The position numbers were made by a program, and so were the translations under genes. Below the pieces are notes generated by a model. That model saw only the letters and a program-made list of their open reading frames with translations, was not told where the DNA came from and searched no databases. This document shows positions 23,761 through 32,094 of a stretch of 34,738 nt of DNA, piece after piece (the first letter of the stretch is position 1; each line of letters starts with the position of its first letter). Source of the DNA: Candidatus Obscuribacterales bacterium (lineage in GTDB: Bacteria; Cyanobacteriota; Vampirovibrionia; Obscuribacterales; Obscuribacteraceae); the NCBI GenBank assembly GCA_019745505.1, contig JAIETE010000093.1, positions 1 to 34,738 of the forward strand, in the 5' to 3' direction.

Positions 23761-24816
23761 TTGCCAGTAATCGTCGTCGCCGGTGAAGAAGAATTCGAAG
23801 TTTCGCGAAAAGTCGCGGACTATAAATCGAAATTGCTCGATCCGCAGTGGGCCGGGTTCAATTTCACCAGATTGGAAAATTGCGATCTGAGCGAAATAAT
23901 CGACGCCGCTGCTACGCTTCCATTCGGCATGGGCAACAAAGTGATTCTCATCGACCGTTGCGAGCTGTTCACTAAGAAGAGAGGCAAAGAGAAAGACAGC
24001 AAGAAAGAGGAGGCATCAGCGTCCAGCAAGGACAAACAACTGGAAGTCCTCGCTTCGGCGCTGAAGAATGTGGCGCCGAATACGTATATCATTTTTTCTT
24101 GCCCATACAATTTCGATTCGACGCTCAAGACATCGAAGGCTGTAAAACCTGTCTGCACTCTCGAAGAGTATCCGAAGGAGAAGTATTACAGCGGCTCGGA
24201 AAATCCCAAGCTGAACACTTGGTGCAACAAAGAGGCGAAGCGATTCGGCGCCACCATCGATGATGCGGCAATCTACTATTTGCTCGATAGTTTCGAGGCG
24301 GACTTGCGCAGTGTTTCTGCGGAGATTCAAAAGGCAGCCGTCAGCATATTGCCGGCCACGCACATTACTCATCAAACCGTGGTTGCTCTCAGCCCCCACC
24401 ACTCTCACGTTTTCACCCTTGCCGAAGAATGGATAACCGGCAAGACCGGCCAAGCGCTCATGAGCTGTCAGGATATCTTGTCTCGTCAGAGCGGCATGCC
24501 GGTGATCGCGCTCTTGCAAACATTCCTTAGTAAGTGGATTCATATGCGTGCTCTGGTCGACAATATCAATTCCTCTCTGCCGGGCGGACCCGGTCTCAAT
24601 CGGCGAGAATTGCCGCTGCAAGAGATGGCCAAGCGCATTGCCAGCGAGCTGGGACAGCGCTCCACATTCATCGTAGAACGCGACTTGCGCAATATTTCCA
24701 AGCATTCGCTCGATTCTCTGGTGGCGAAAAGAGAGCGTTTGACTCAGATAGAATATCTTGTCAAAACCGGACAAATGCCGGAAGCGCAGGCCTTGGAGTC
24801 GTTTATCGCCAGTTGA
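23761..24816 (+). CDS. holA: DNA polymerase III subunit delta
   Basis: Clamp-loader subunit that opens the beta clamp. The 351-residue product fits the HolA plan: an N-terminal AAA-like fold (VIVVAGEEEFEVSRK, LPFGMGNKVILIDRCELF), a middle domain with DDAAIYYLLDSFEADLRSVS (the common L-x-x-x-x-x-x-DLR-x-x-x-x-E motif) and a helical collar with FLSKWIHMRALV. Residues about 71-92 are a Lys/Glu/Ser-rich insert not usual in the family. The start is TTG with GAGG 8 bases upstream and the gene lies 4 bases after phoU, so it is part of the same transcript. Family sequence is weakly conserved, but order and motif support the call well. Confidence 0.9.
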   Translation: MPVIVVAGEEEFEVSRKVADYKSKLLDPQWAGFNFTRLENCDLSEIIDAAATLPFGMGNKVILIDRCELFTKKRGKEKDSKKEEASASSKDKQLEVLASALKNVAPNTYIIFSCPYNFDSTLKTSKAVKPVCTLEEYPKEKYYSGSENPKLNTWCNKEAKRFGATIDDAAIYYLLDSFEADLRSVSAEIQKAAVSILPATHITHQTVVALSPHHSHVFTLAEEWITGKTGQALMSCQDILSRQSGMPVIALLQTFLSKWIHMRALVDNINSSLPGGPGLNRRELPLQEMAKRIASELGQRSTFIVERDLRNISKHSLDSLVAKRERLTQIEYLVKTGQMPEAQALESFIAS

Positions 24817-24873
24817 CGATATTGGAAAATTGAAAAATTCGTAACGGGAAATCAGCAGGGAGCCGAAAAAAGC

Positions 24874-25581
24874 ATGCAGGGCGAAAGATATGACGTCGAT
24901 GAGATGACTTCGCGGGACATGTGGCGGATTTTTCGCATCATGTCGGAGCTGGTGGAAGGATTTGACGAATTGTCTAAGATACCGCCGGCGGTGTCGATCT
25001 TCGGAAGCAAAAACAGCCAGCCCGGTGACAAGGAATATGAAGTCTGCCGTACCATCGCGCAAAAACTGGCCGAGCGCAATTTCGCAGTCATCACCGGCGG
25101 CGGACCTGGCATCATGGAAGCCGGTAATAAGGGCGCCTATGAAGCCGGCGGTGTTTCAGTCGGTCTGGGCATCGACATTCCGGGAGAGGGCAAAGACAAC
25201 CGGTATCAAACCGTTCCGCTCAACTTTCACTATTTTTTCGTGCGCAAGGTGATGTTCGTCAAGTATGCAGTGGCCTTCATCATGATGCCTGGCGGTCTGG
25301 GATCTCTGGATGAACTGTTCGAAGCCGCCACATTGATGCAGACAGGAAAAATCAAGCGTTTCCCACTCTATCTGGTCGGCAGCGACTTCTGGAAACCGCT
25401 GCTCGACTGGCTGAGCGGTCCGGTACTTGCCAAAGGTTTCGTCAAGCAACAAGACCTTGATTTGATGACAATCATCGATGATATCGACGAGCTGGTGGAA
25501 GCTATCTCTTATTGCAAGATTGATTTGGAGCCAGGGGTTAAGGCGATGCCGGCCAACCCTCCCACCAACCTTCCGAAGTAG
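24874..25581 (+). CDS. LOG-family nucleotide 5'-monophosphate phosphoribohydrolase-like protein
   Basis: Member of the family once annotated as lysine decarboxylase; characterised members hydrolyse cytokinin or purine nucleoside monophosphates to base and ribose 5-phosphate. The two signatures are VITGGGPGIMEAGNKGA (about 71-87) and MMPGGLGSLDELFEA (about 140-154). The second is normally PGG-x-GT-x-x-E, and Ser replaces Thr here, a mild change, with Glu retained. A helical N-terminal extension of about 35 residues precedes the Rossmann core, as in the longer TIGR00730-type members. Length 235. The ATG is preceded by AGGGAG at about 11 bases. It follows holA by 57 bases on the same strand. Confidence 0.9.
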   Translation: MQGERYDVDEMTSRDMWRIFRIMSELVEGFDELSKIPPAVSIFGSKNSQPGDKEYEVCRTIAQKLAERNFAVITGGGPGIMEAGNKGAYEAGGVSVGLGIDIPGEGKDNRYQTVPLNFHYFFVRKVMFVKYAVAFIMMPGGLGSLDELFEAATLMQTGKIKRFPLYLVGSDFWKPLLDWLSGPVLAKGFVKQQDLDLMTIIDDIDELVEAISYCKIDLEPGVKAMPANPPTNLPK

Positions 25582-25662
25582 CTTCCGGCAAGCTTTCATT
25601 AAACCCGTCTCTACAAAACTTGCACTTTGCTACTCGCCTAATTAAGGAATGTGGTAAAAGTT

Positions 25663-25691
25663 CGAGCCTCTATTGATCTTCCCAATATAAT
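25663..25691 (+). promoter_or_regulatory. Candidate promoter for etfBA
   Basis: A perfect TATAAT at 25686-25691 lies 86 bases before the etfB TTG. With 17-base spacing the -35 would be CGAGCC (25663-25668), which is poor. The remaining 196 bases between the LOG gene and etfB show no gene. Confidence 0.3.
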
Positions 25692-25777
25692 CCGCAGTTG
25701 AGCCACTTTTGAGAGTTCGGCGCGTTGTTGATTGCGCCCATGAAAGAAGTGTCCGATTAGTGTTGGGAGGAAGGTCC

Positions 25778-26560
25778 TTGAAGATTGCTGTTTGCGTAAA
25801 AGCGGTTCCTGATACGGATGCCAAGATCGCCATCGCCGGCGACAAGAAGAACATCGATTTCACCGGTGTTCGCATCGTCACAAGCCCCTACGATGAGTTC
25901 GCCATCGAAGAAGCGCTCAAGTTGAAAGAAAAGCATGGCGGCGAAACGACGGTATTCTCTGTCGGCGGCGCTGAAGCCACCGATGTTTTGAGAGACAGCC
26001 TGGCACGCGGCATCGACACAGCCGTGCATATCCAAGACGAAGAGTTTGCCAATCTCGGACCTCTGGGCACTGCCAAAGTTTTGGCCGCCGCCCTCAAGGA
26101 TGGCGGATTCGATGCCATCTTCTGCGGTCAGCAAGGAGTAGGCGGCGACAACAACCAGGTTCCGGCAATGCTTGCTGAGTTGCTCAACCTGCCGCAAGCA
26201 ACAATCATCGTCAAATTGGAAATCGACGGCAACAAATTCAAGGCTGAAAGAGAAATCGAAGGTGCTCACGAATTCGTCGAAGGCAGCCTTCCTGCAGTAT
26301 TCAGCACACAGAAAGGTCTGAACGAGCCACGCTACCCTTCCATCAAAGGCGTAATGGCCGCTCGTCGCAAAGAAATCGCAGTGAAGAACGCTGAAGCGCT
26401 CGGCATCAAAGGAAAGTTTGCCGCCGATGTTCGCAAGATCAAAGTCAAAGAGATGATGCTGCCGAAAGAAAGACCGGTAGGCCGCAAGCTCGACGGCGAT
26501 GTAGATGCGCAAGTCAAACAGCTGCTCGATCTTTTGAGAACGGAAGCGCGAGTTATTTAA
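25778..26560 (+). CDS. etfB: Electron transfer flavoprotein subunit beta
   Basis: AMP-binding small subunit of ETF, which moves electrons from acyl-CoA and other dehydrogenases to ETF:quinone oxidoreductase. The product starts KIAVCVKAVPDTDAKIAI and shows ITSPYDEFA-like IVTSPYDEFAIEEALKLKE, DAIFCGQQGVGGDNNQVPAMLAE (the ADP-type binding loop) and PAVFSTQKGLNEPRYPSIKG. I start at the TTG at 25778 because GGGAGGAAGG lies immediately upstream and the family N-terminus begins there; the frame continues upstream to 25709 without family similarity. That gives 260 residues, normal for EtfB. etfA follows 75 bases later. Confidence 0.96.
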   Translation: MKIAVCVKAVPDTDAKIAIAGDKKNIDFTGVRIVTSPYDEFAIEEALKLKEKHGGETTVFSVGGAEATDVLRDSLARGIDTAVHIQDEEFANLGPLGTAKVLAAALKDGGFDAIFCGQQGVGGDNNQVPAMLAELLNLPQATIIVKLEIDGNKFKAEREIEGAHEFVEGSLPAVFSTQKGLNEPRYPSIKGVMAARRKEIAVKNAEALGIKGKFAADVRKIKVKEMMLPKERPVGRKLDGDVDAQVKQLLDLLRTEARVI

Positions 26561-26635
26561 CGCGCAATTTGGGTGACGCGAGGCGTCGCCTCACAATCGG
26601 GTTTTCTTACAAGAAGAGTTTTTAGGAGAAGTGAG

Positions 26636-27619
26636 ATGGCAGAAGGAATTCTAGTTTTCATCGAACAGCGCAACGGACAAATTCGCAAAGCGAGTTTGGA
26701 AGCGCTTTCTGAAGCATATCGCCGAATTGCGACGGTAGGCGGCAACGTGACCGCGCTCATCGTCGGCAAAGACGTAAAAACGTTGGCAGGGAATCTGCCC
26801 AAGTATCATCCGCACAAAGTACTGGTTGCCGACAGTGCGGACTTTGAAAAGTATTCGACAGAAGGCTATGCGGCAGCGTTGGTAGAGGGCATCAAGAGCG
26901 TTTCGCCGAAATATGTTTTCGCTGCCAACACCAATATGTCCAAAGACTTGATACCGCGTGTAGCGGCACGTCTGGATGCTCCTTGCGTATCCGACGTTAC
27001 CGAGTTCGAAGTGGACGGCAATAACTTGCAGCCCAAACGCCCGCAGTATTCGGGCAAGGCTTACACAGTTTACGAGTTCAACTCCGAGCTGGCTTTCATG
27101 ACTTTGAGATCGAACGTTTTTGCCATTCAAGAAAGCAGCAACAACGTCAATTGCCCGATCGAAGATCTGGCAGTCAGTGTTGGCGAAGTCAGAGCCAAAG
27201 TAACGGAAACCCACACCTCGGCAGGCAATAAGATCGAACTCAGCGAAGCTTCAATCATCGTTGCTGGTGGACGCGGAATCAAAGGACCGGAAAACTGGCC
27301 GGTACTGCAAAATCTTTGCGATCAACTGGGCGCCGCTCTCGGTGCTTCAAGAGCAGTTGTCGACGCCGGCTGGATCGATCACCAGCACCAGGTCGGACAA
27401 ACCGGTAAAACCGTCAGCCCTCAGCTTTACATTGCTTGCGGAATCTCCGGGGCTATCCAGCACTTGGCTGGTATGAACTCTTCGAAAGTAATTGTTGCCA
27501 TCAACAACAATCCGGAAGCTGAAATCTTCAAGCATGCCACTTACGGCATCGTCGGAGATTGTCTGGAGGTCGTTCCGAAACTGACCGAAGAAGTCAAAAA
27601 GATGAATTCCAATAACTGA
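26636..27619 (+). CDS. etfA: Electron transfer flavoprotein subunit alpha
   Basis: FAD-binding large subunit of ETF, 327 residues from the ATG at 26636. The N-terminal half begins [17 protein letters not shown] and the C-terminal FAD domain shows [34 protein letters not shown], the [19 protein letters not shown] core, [12 protein letters not shown] and [11 protein letters not shown]. The ATG has AGGAGAAG at about 4 bases; an upstream open part to 26573 is not family-like. A strong terminator follows the stop, so etfB and etfA form one closed unit. No acyl-CoA dehydrogenase or ETF:quinone oxidoreductase is adjacent. Confidence 0.97.
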   Translation: MAEGILVFIEQRNGQIRKASLEALSEAYRRIATVGGNVTALIVGKDVKTLAGNLPKYHPHKVLVADSADFEKYSTEGYAAALVEGIKSVSPKYVFAANTNMSKDLIPRVAARLDAPCVSDVTEFEVDGNNLQPKRPQYSGKAYTVYEFNSELAFMTLRSNVFAIQESSNNVNCPIEDLAVSVGEVRAKVTETHTSAGNKIELSEASIIVAGGRGIKGPENWPVLQNLCDQLGAALGASRAVVDAGWIDHQHQVGQTGKTVSPQLYIACGISGAIQHLAGMNSSKVIVAINNNPEAEIFKHATYGIVGDCLEVVPKLTEEVKKMNSNN

Positions 27620-27644
27620 TAGCAGTTTTTGGTTTAATTATTCG

Positions 27645-27678
27645 AAGCGCCCTCTTGGCAACGGGAGGGCGCTTTTGA
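27645..27678 (+). terminator. Intrinsic terminator after etfA
   Basis: AGCGCCCTC (27646-27654) pairs with GAGGGCGCT (27665-27673) around 10 bases, followed by a TTTT run. It is 26 bases after the etfA stop and separates ETF from the next transcription unit. Confidence 0.85.
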
Positions 27679-27849
27679 GTGTCGGGATTAATCTGCCCTA
27701 TACATACTCTGAGATCGAGCGCCTGTGCCTGTTTGTGTATGAGCCTCCGGAATATTGCGTCGCCAAGCTCAGGCGATGAGATCAATTACAGGTAGTCAAT
27801 AGACATTATTGATAACATTCACGCGGGAAGTAGTAAGAAATCTTGTTAC

Positions 27850-27862
27850 CGGTTGACAACCG
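27850..27862. promoter_or_regulatory. Dyad overlapping a TTGACA box upstream of the MBOAT gene
   Basis: CGGTTG-A-CAACCG is a perfect 13-base dyad ending 27 bases before the MBOAT ATG and contains TTGACA (27853-27858). No fitting -10 box lies 16-18 bases downstream, so TTGACA may be incidental, and the dyad could be an operator or a leader hairpin near the ribosome site. Confidence 0.3.
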
Positions 27863-27889
27863 CCTGTTCAACCACGCAGGCAGATTTGC

Positions 27890-29356
27890 ATGATTTTCAG
27901 CAGCCTCAATTATCTATTCTTCCTGCCGCTCGTTTTTGCGGCATATTGGCTCACTTCGGGCACTCTGCGCCGAATAATCCTTCTTATCGCCAGCTATGTC
28001 TTCTACATGAGCTGGCTGCCGTCTTACGGGCTTCTGCTCTTCTTTCTCACCGTCGCCAACTATTTGCTGGCGCTGGCAATCGAAAAGCATCGCGACAAGA
28101 AAGCGCTGCTGATACTTTCTCTTGTCATAAATCTCGGTTGCCTGGCCTACTTCAAGTACGCCAATTTCCTCTGCCAGTCCCTTTTTGAATTGGCAAAAGG
28201 AACGCACGGACTTTTCGGACTTATTCAAACTCCTCTTGCTTCCCCTGTTCTGGACATCATTTTGCCTCTGGGCATCTCCTTTTTTGCTTTCGAATTCATT
28301 CATTACACAGTCGATGTTCGAGCCGGCGGAAAAGCAATCAGAAGTCCTCTCGATTTTGCACTGTTCGCTGCCTTCTTTCCTTCCCAGGTTTCCGGTCCGA
28401 TCAAGCGCTACCAGCAATTCGACGAACAATTGAAGGCGCCCAAAAAACTCAGTCAAGAAGACCTTGTAGAAGGGCTCGGAATGCTGATGAAGGGACTTTT
28501 CAAGAAAGTAGCCCTGGCTGACAATTTAGCCGTTATAACCGCCGCCGGTGTCAACAACGTGATTGATCTCGGCACTGTCGATTCCTGGATTTTGATGTTC
28601 GCATTTCTTTTGCAGGTGTATTTCGATTTTTCAGGCTATACGGATATGGGTATCGGATCCGCTCGGCTGCTGGGCTTTCACTTGCCTAACAACTTCGACC
28701 TGCCCTATGTCGCCTCGAAGAATTTGATTGAATTCTGGCAGCGTTGGCACATTACCTTAACCACCTGGCTTCGTGATTACGTTCAGACTCCACTGACTGG
28801 ATTCAGAGCTTCCCGCTTGCGTTTCAATATGGCTACTTTGCTGACAATGACAGTTTGCGGGTTGTGGCATGGAGCCGCCTGGCACTATGTGGCCTGGGGA
28901 TTCGTCCATGGAGTTCTGCTTGTCTTGACTCGTGAGTATTTGCAAATCGTCAAAGGCAATCAAAAACTGAAGAAATTGCACGGCAAGAAGTGGATGGTGC
29001 CGATTGCTTGTTTGAGCACGTTCATCACCGTTCACTTTACGCAGTCTCTTTTCCTGGCCAAATCGACTGCCGATGCACTGACGATCATGAAGAACATGGT
29101 GTCATACACCGCGTCTTCTCTCAACCTGGCGGAAATGTTCTGGCAATCTCCCGTGGTAGTCCCTCTCATTTTGTATTCGCTCTGGGGGCTCTCTTTTGTT
29201 GAAATTCCCTGGCTGCCATTGAGGAAGATTCGCGTTGTGCAGTCTTTTCTCACCGCCACTCCTCAGCGTCAATACGCTCTGTACATTTGCGTTTTCGTTG
29301 CCGCCATCGCTTTCTGTCCGGCTACACCCAGTCCTTTCATCTACTTCCAGTTTTAG
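27890..29356 (+). CDS. MBOAT-family O-acyltransferase (AlgI/DltB-like)
   Basis: Polytopic inner-membrane acyltransferase of 488 residues with roughly ten hydrophobic segments. Members such as AlgI and DltB pass an acyl or alanyl group across the membrane for O-acylation of alginate, cellulose, teichoic acid or other exported polymers. Typical pieces are FSSLNYLFFLPLVF at the start, LGISFFAFEFIHYTVDV (about 127-143), FPSQVSGPIKRYQQF, YFDFSGYTDMGIGSARLLGF (about 244-263), FWQRWHITLTTWLRDYV, and the catalytic His327 in CGLWHGAAWHYVAWG. The ATG has only a weak AGGCAG upstream. The SGNH-fold gene begins 12 bases after its stop, the common partner arrangement for AlgI/AlgJ-type pairs. An acyl carrier protein gene lies further down. 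Confidence 0.95.
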   Translation: MIFSSLNYLFFLPLVFAAYWLTSGTLRRIILLIASYVFYMSWLPSYGLLLFFLTVANYLLALAIEKHRDKKALLILSLVINLGCLAYFKYANFLCQSLFELAKGTHGLFGLIQTPLASPVLDIILPLGISFFAFEFIHYTVDVRAGGKAIRSPLDFALFAAFFPSQVSGPIKRYQQFDEQLKAPKKLSQEDLVEGLGMLMKGLFKKVALADNLAVITAAGVNNVIDLGTVDSWILMFAFLLQVYFDFSGYTDMGIGSARLLGFHLPNNFDLPYVASKNLIEFWQRWHITLTTWLRDYVQTPLTGFRASRLRFNMATLLTMTVCGLWHGAAWHYVAWGFVHGVLLVLTREYLQIVKGNQKLKKLHGKKWMVPIACLSTFITVHFTQSLFLAKSTADALTIMKNMVSYTASSLNLAEMFWQSPVVVPLILYSLWGLSFVEIPWLPLRKIRVVQSFLTATPQRQYALYICVFVAAIAFCPATPSPFIYFQF

Positions 29357-29368
29357 GGTGCGCTGAAA

Positions 29369-30589
29369 ATGACACAAGCAACACTTGAGAAAACTGAAGC
29401 AAAAACGGTGACGCCCCCACCCAAAAGAGCGCGCAGCCGATGGCTCGCATTGGGCGAGTTTTGTCTTTTCTTGATCGTCGGTCTGCTGCTTTTGGAGCCT
29501 ATTCTCAAGCTGGGTGGCGTTGTCGACGAAGAGAATTACACTATCGATAGGAAGGTAGGCTGGACGCCGGTTCCCAATCGCTCAGCCACTTACCGGAATG
29601 AGGGTTATTCGCGATATACGATCAATTCTCTGGGCATGCGCGATGTGGAAAGAAGTATCGCTAAGCCGCCTAATACCTACAGGATAGCAGTGCTTGGTTG
29701 TTCGGTCACCGAGGGCAAGCAAGTCTCACTGGATGAAACGTATTGCCGCATTCTGGAAAAACAGCTCAATCAGGCAGGCGGTCCGATCAAATACGAAGTG
29801 CTCAATTTCGCCGTTTCCGCCTATACCCTGGGTCAGGAATATTTGCGGTTGAAGCATTTTGCAATGCAGTTCAAGCCCGATCTTGTGATTTTCACCGTCA
29901 GACCCAATGCCCTTCTCTACATGGGGCCTGATTTGAGAAACGGTTTTTTCAGCGCCAGGCCTGTTTTCGGTGTGATGCCCGACGGCACTCTGGTTGAGGA
30001 TCATCATTTTCAGAATCACTGGCTGGAATCGGCCGAAGGAAAACGCATTCAGAGCACTGCCTGGCTGAGCACCCACAGCCATCTCTATGCGCTTGTCGGT
30101 AAGAGCGCCTACAATCTGGCTGAGTACAAAAAAGGATTTGGACAGCCGAAACGGCACCGCAAATCCATAGCCGGATTCGAGCGCTTCAAAGGCGACCTGG
30201 AAGATGACGTGCAGCTGAAGCGAACCATGAATACGGCCCTCGATTATCTGGGTAAAGTCGCTCACGCGATTGTCCGAGAAGCGAAGTCAATTTGCCAAAA
30301 AGAGAACGCCAAATTCGTGCTCGTTTATTTGCCTGCCACCGTCAAGTATCGCTACGGTCTGGAAGAAGAAATCATCGAGAGTCTCTGCAAGCAACTGCAA
30401 GTAGATTATGTCGACTGCAATCCTGATTTCGATCGCATAGAAAAGTCGTCAAAGAAGAAACTCTATATCGAAGTTCATCCATCAAAATTCGGACACGAGA
30501 AGATGGCTGCTCTTCTCTACTCCTATCTCGAGCGAAGCGGCTTGCTGAAAGCGGCAGGGCAAGCTGAAGACACTAAGAACGTGAATTAA
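29369..30589 (+). CDS. Membrane-anchored SGNH-fold hydrolase/acetyltransferase-like protein
   Basis: A 406-residue protein with a cytoplasmic basic N-terminus, one transmembrane helix (about 27-46, CLFLIVGLLLLEPIL) and a large domain outside. SGNH blocks: INSLGMRDVE before the domain, RIAVLGCSVTEGKQVS with probable nucleophile Ser112 (Cys replaces the Asp of the usual GDS), LNFAVSAYTLGQE as the Gly/Asn block, and VHPSKFGHEKMA with the catalytic His near the end. Partners of MBOAT proteins (AlgJ, AlgX, PatB types) use this fold to move the acyl group onto the glycan. It starts 12 bases after the MBOAT stop, so the two are one unit. A plain esterase function remains possible. Confidence 0.88.
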   Translation: MTQATLEKTEAKTVTPPPKRARSRWLALGEFCLFLIVGLLLLEPILKLGGVVDEENYTIDRKVGWTPVPNRSATYRNEGYSRYTINSLGMRDVERSIAKPPNTYRIAVLGCSVTEGKQVSLDETYCRILEKQLNQAGGPIKYEVLNFAVSAYTLGQEYLRLKHFAMQFKPDLVIFTVRPNALLYMGPDLRNGFFSARPVFGVMPDGTLVEDHHFQNHWLESAEGKRIQSTAWLSTHSHLYALVGKSAYNLAEYKKGFGQPKRHRKSIAGFERFKGDLEDDVQLKRTMNTALDYLGKVAHAIVREAKSICQKENAKFVLVYLPATVKYRYGLEEEIIESLCKQLQVDYVDCNPDFDRIEKSSKKKLYIEVHPSKFGHEKMAALLYSYLERSGLLKAAGQAEDTKNVN

Positions 30590-30725
30590 TTTATTTGAAA
30601 CTGGCGGCTTTTGCTCAGAAAGCATATACCGGTTTTGCCGTCGTAATGCTGCATGGGTACTCAGGTTGCGGCTGTGGACGGAAAAGTGCCGGGGAGAACC
30701 GCAAGAGTGCCTGATCTGACCGCCA

Positions 30726-30754
30726 TTGTTCTTGGATTATGCATACACTAGAAT
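30726..30754 (+). promoter_or_regulatory. Candidate promoter for the ACP-amidotransferase cassette
   Basis: TTGTTC (30726-30731) and TAGAAT (30749-30754) are separated by exactly 17 bases and lie about 40 bases before the acyl carrier ATG. The -10 matches five of six. The 205-base gap after the SGNH gene otherwise shows no gene, so this could give the cassette its own transcript. Confidence 0.4.
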
Positions 30755-30794
30755 GCTGGGATGCAGTTCAGATAAGGGGTTTGTCGATTTTCCG

Positions 30795-31067
30795 ATGAGC
30801 AATACAACAAAAGATTCCGCCCTCACTCAGGACAAGATAAAGCAGTATCTCGCCACCAACAGTCTTGCCGAGTTTGACGACGGAGTGACGGAAAATTCGG
30901 ATCTTTTCAAGGAAGGATTTATCGATTCCTTTGGATACATCGAGTTGGTCAAATTTCTGGAAAAAGAGTTTCAAATTCGCTTCACCGACGAAGAGTTGGT
31001 ATCCAATCAGCTCAACACGCTGAAGAGCATTACCAGTATGGTTCAAAACAAAATAGATGCCGGTTAG
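30795..31067 (+). CDS. Acyl carrier protein
   Basis: A 90-residue phosphopantetheine-attachment protein. The typical motif DLFKEGFIDSFGYIELVKFLE holds the modified Ser45 in IDSFG, with the following helix acidic as expected; FTDEELVSNQLNTLKSI is the last helix pair. The form resembles stand-alone carriers of the DltC type or those of polysaccharide and secondary-metabolite clusters, and not the housekeeping fatty-acid ACP (which usually has DSLD). I start at the ATG at 30795, downstream of a promoter-like pair; a longer frame to 30726 runs through the -35 box. The next gene starts inside its last codons, an 11-base overlap, so translation of the two is coupled. Confidence 0.92.
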   Translation: MSNTTKDSALTQDKIKQYLATNSLAEFDDGVTENSDLFKEGFIDSFGYIELVKFLEKEFQIRFTDEELVSNQLNTLKSITSMVQNKIDAG

Positions 31068-32094
31068 TACGGACAACAAACTCTGCGTGCGTTGCGTCTT
31101 GCCGGAGAATTTCCCCGGCGTGCGTTTCAACGGCGAAGGAGTTTGCAATCATTGCCAGCAAGCGCCCTCTGCCGAAGCCGTGCGCGAAAATGTGGCGCGT
31201 CTTCACGGCGAGATGGTATCGGCAATCGAGGCCAATAAGGGCGGTAGAGACTATGACTGCATCGTCGCTTACAGCGGTGGAAAAGACTCGAGTTATACGC
31301 TCAAAGCTTTGAGCGAAAATTATGGTCTGAAATGCCTTGCTGTCACAGTGGACAATGGGTTCATGTCCGAGCAGGCTCGGGTGAATTCCAAAGCCGTCAC
31401 TGCTGCTCTCGGAGTCGACTATCAGTTATTCACGCCGGCGTGGAGTTTCATGTCCGGAATGTACAAGCAGAGCGTCACCAATACCGAATTGCATACAAAA
31501 GCTGCAATCAAGCGTGCCAGCGCAATTTGCAATTCATGCATCGGCCTTATCAACGTCTATATGATTCGGTTGGCGCTCATGCACGGAGCAAAATTGATCG
31601 CCGGTGGTTATATTGGCGGACAGGTTCCCAAAGATACGGCGATATTGGAACTCAACCTCGACCTGTACATGAAGACGCGCGAAGCGACGATAGGGCGTTA
31701 TGAAGAATCTTTCGGCGAAGATACAAGAAAGTACTTCGATGTGCCGGAAGGGCTGCTGAAAAGCGCGCAAATGAAGAAAATCACGATTCTCAATCCAATG
31801 CTCGCACTGAATGTCGGCGAAGAAGAAATTATCGCTCAACTGGCCCCTCTGGGATGGAAGCCGACACTCGATACCGGCGTCAATTCAAGCAATTGCCGAC
31901 TCAATGATTTCGGTATTGCCATGCACTACAACACGCACGGATTCAATCCATATGTTTTTGAAATCTCCGAGCAAGTGCGACATGGTCTCATGACACGTGA
32001 AGTGGCGCTGAAGAAAGCTCTTTCAATTCCTTCATTGGAAGAAGTGCAATGGCAGGCGAAAAAATTGGGCGTTCAGATTGAATGTGCGGAATAG
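31057..32094 (+). CDS. PP-loop ATP-dependent amidotransferase-like protein (WbpG/PseA-like)
   Basis: A 345-residue adenine-nucleotide alpha-hydrolase. It opens with a zinc-knuckle-like Cys10-x2-Cys13 and Cys30-x2-Cys33 (LCVRCVLP, GVCNHC), then has the PP-loop VAYSGGKDSSYTL (about 70-82), AVTVDNGF, a CNSC pair and SNCRLNDFG. This plan matches N-acetyl sugar amidotransferases (WbpG/PseA), which adenylate a sugar carbonyl or amide and use ammonia made by a partner glutaminase; those usually have HisH/HisF-like partners. Here the neighbours are an acyl carrier protein and an AsnB-like enzyme instead. Its ATG lies within the carrier gene and its end overlaps the asnB start by 13 bases. The substrate is unknown: an acyl-ACP or a sugar. 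Confidence 0.88.
   Translation: MPVSTDNKLCVRCVLPENFPGVRFNGEGVCNHCQQAPSAEAVRENVARLHGEMVSAIEANKGGRDYDCIVAYSGGKDSSYTLKALSENYGLKCLAVTVDNGFMSEQARVNSKAVTAALGVDYQLFTPAWSFMSGMYKQSVTNTELHTKAAIKRASAICNSCIGLINVYMIRLALMHGAKLIAGGYIGGQVPKDTAILELNLDLYMKTREATIGRYEESFGEDTRKYFDVPEGLLKSAQMKKITILNPMLALNVGEEEIIAQLAPLGWKPTLDTGVNSSNCRLNDFGIAMHYNTHGFNPYVFEISEQVRHGLMTREVALKKALSIPSLEEVQWQAKKLGVQIECAE

Noticed and set aside
24016-25062. Minus-strand frame of 348 codons opposite holA and the LOG gene
   Set aside because: Lies fully over two recognised plus-strand genes and has no motif of its own.
30649-30750. Short frames of 22-32 codons between the SGNH gene and the carrier gene
   Set aside because: No ribosome site, no family character, and one ends inside the promoter-like pair.
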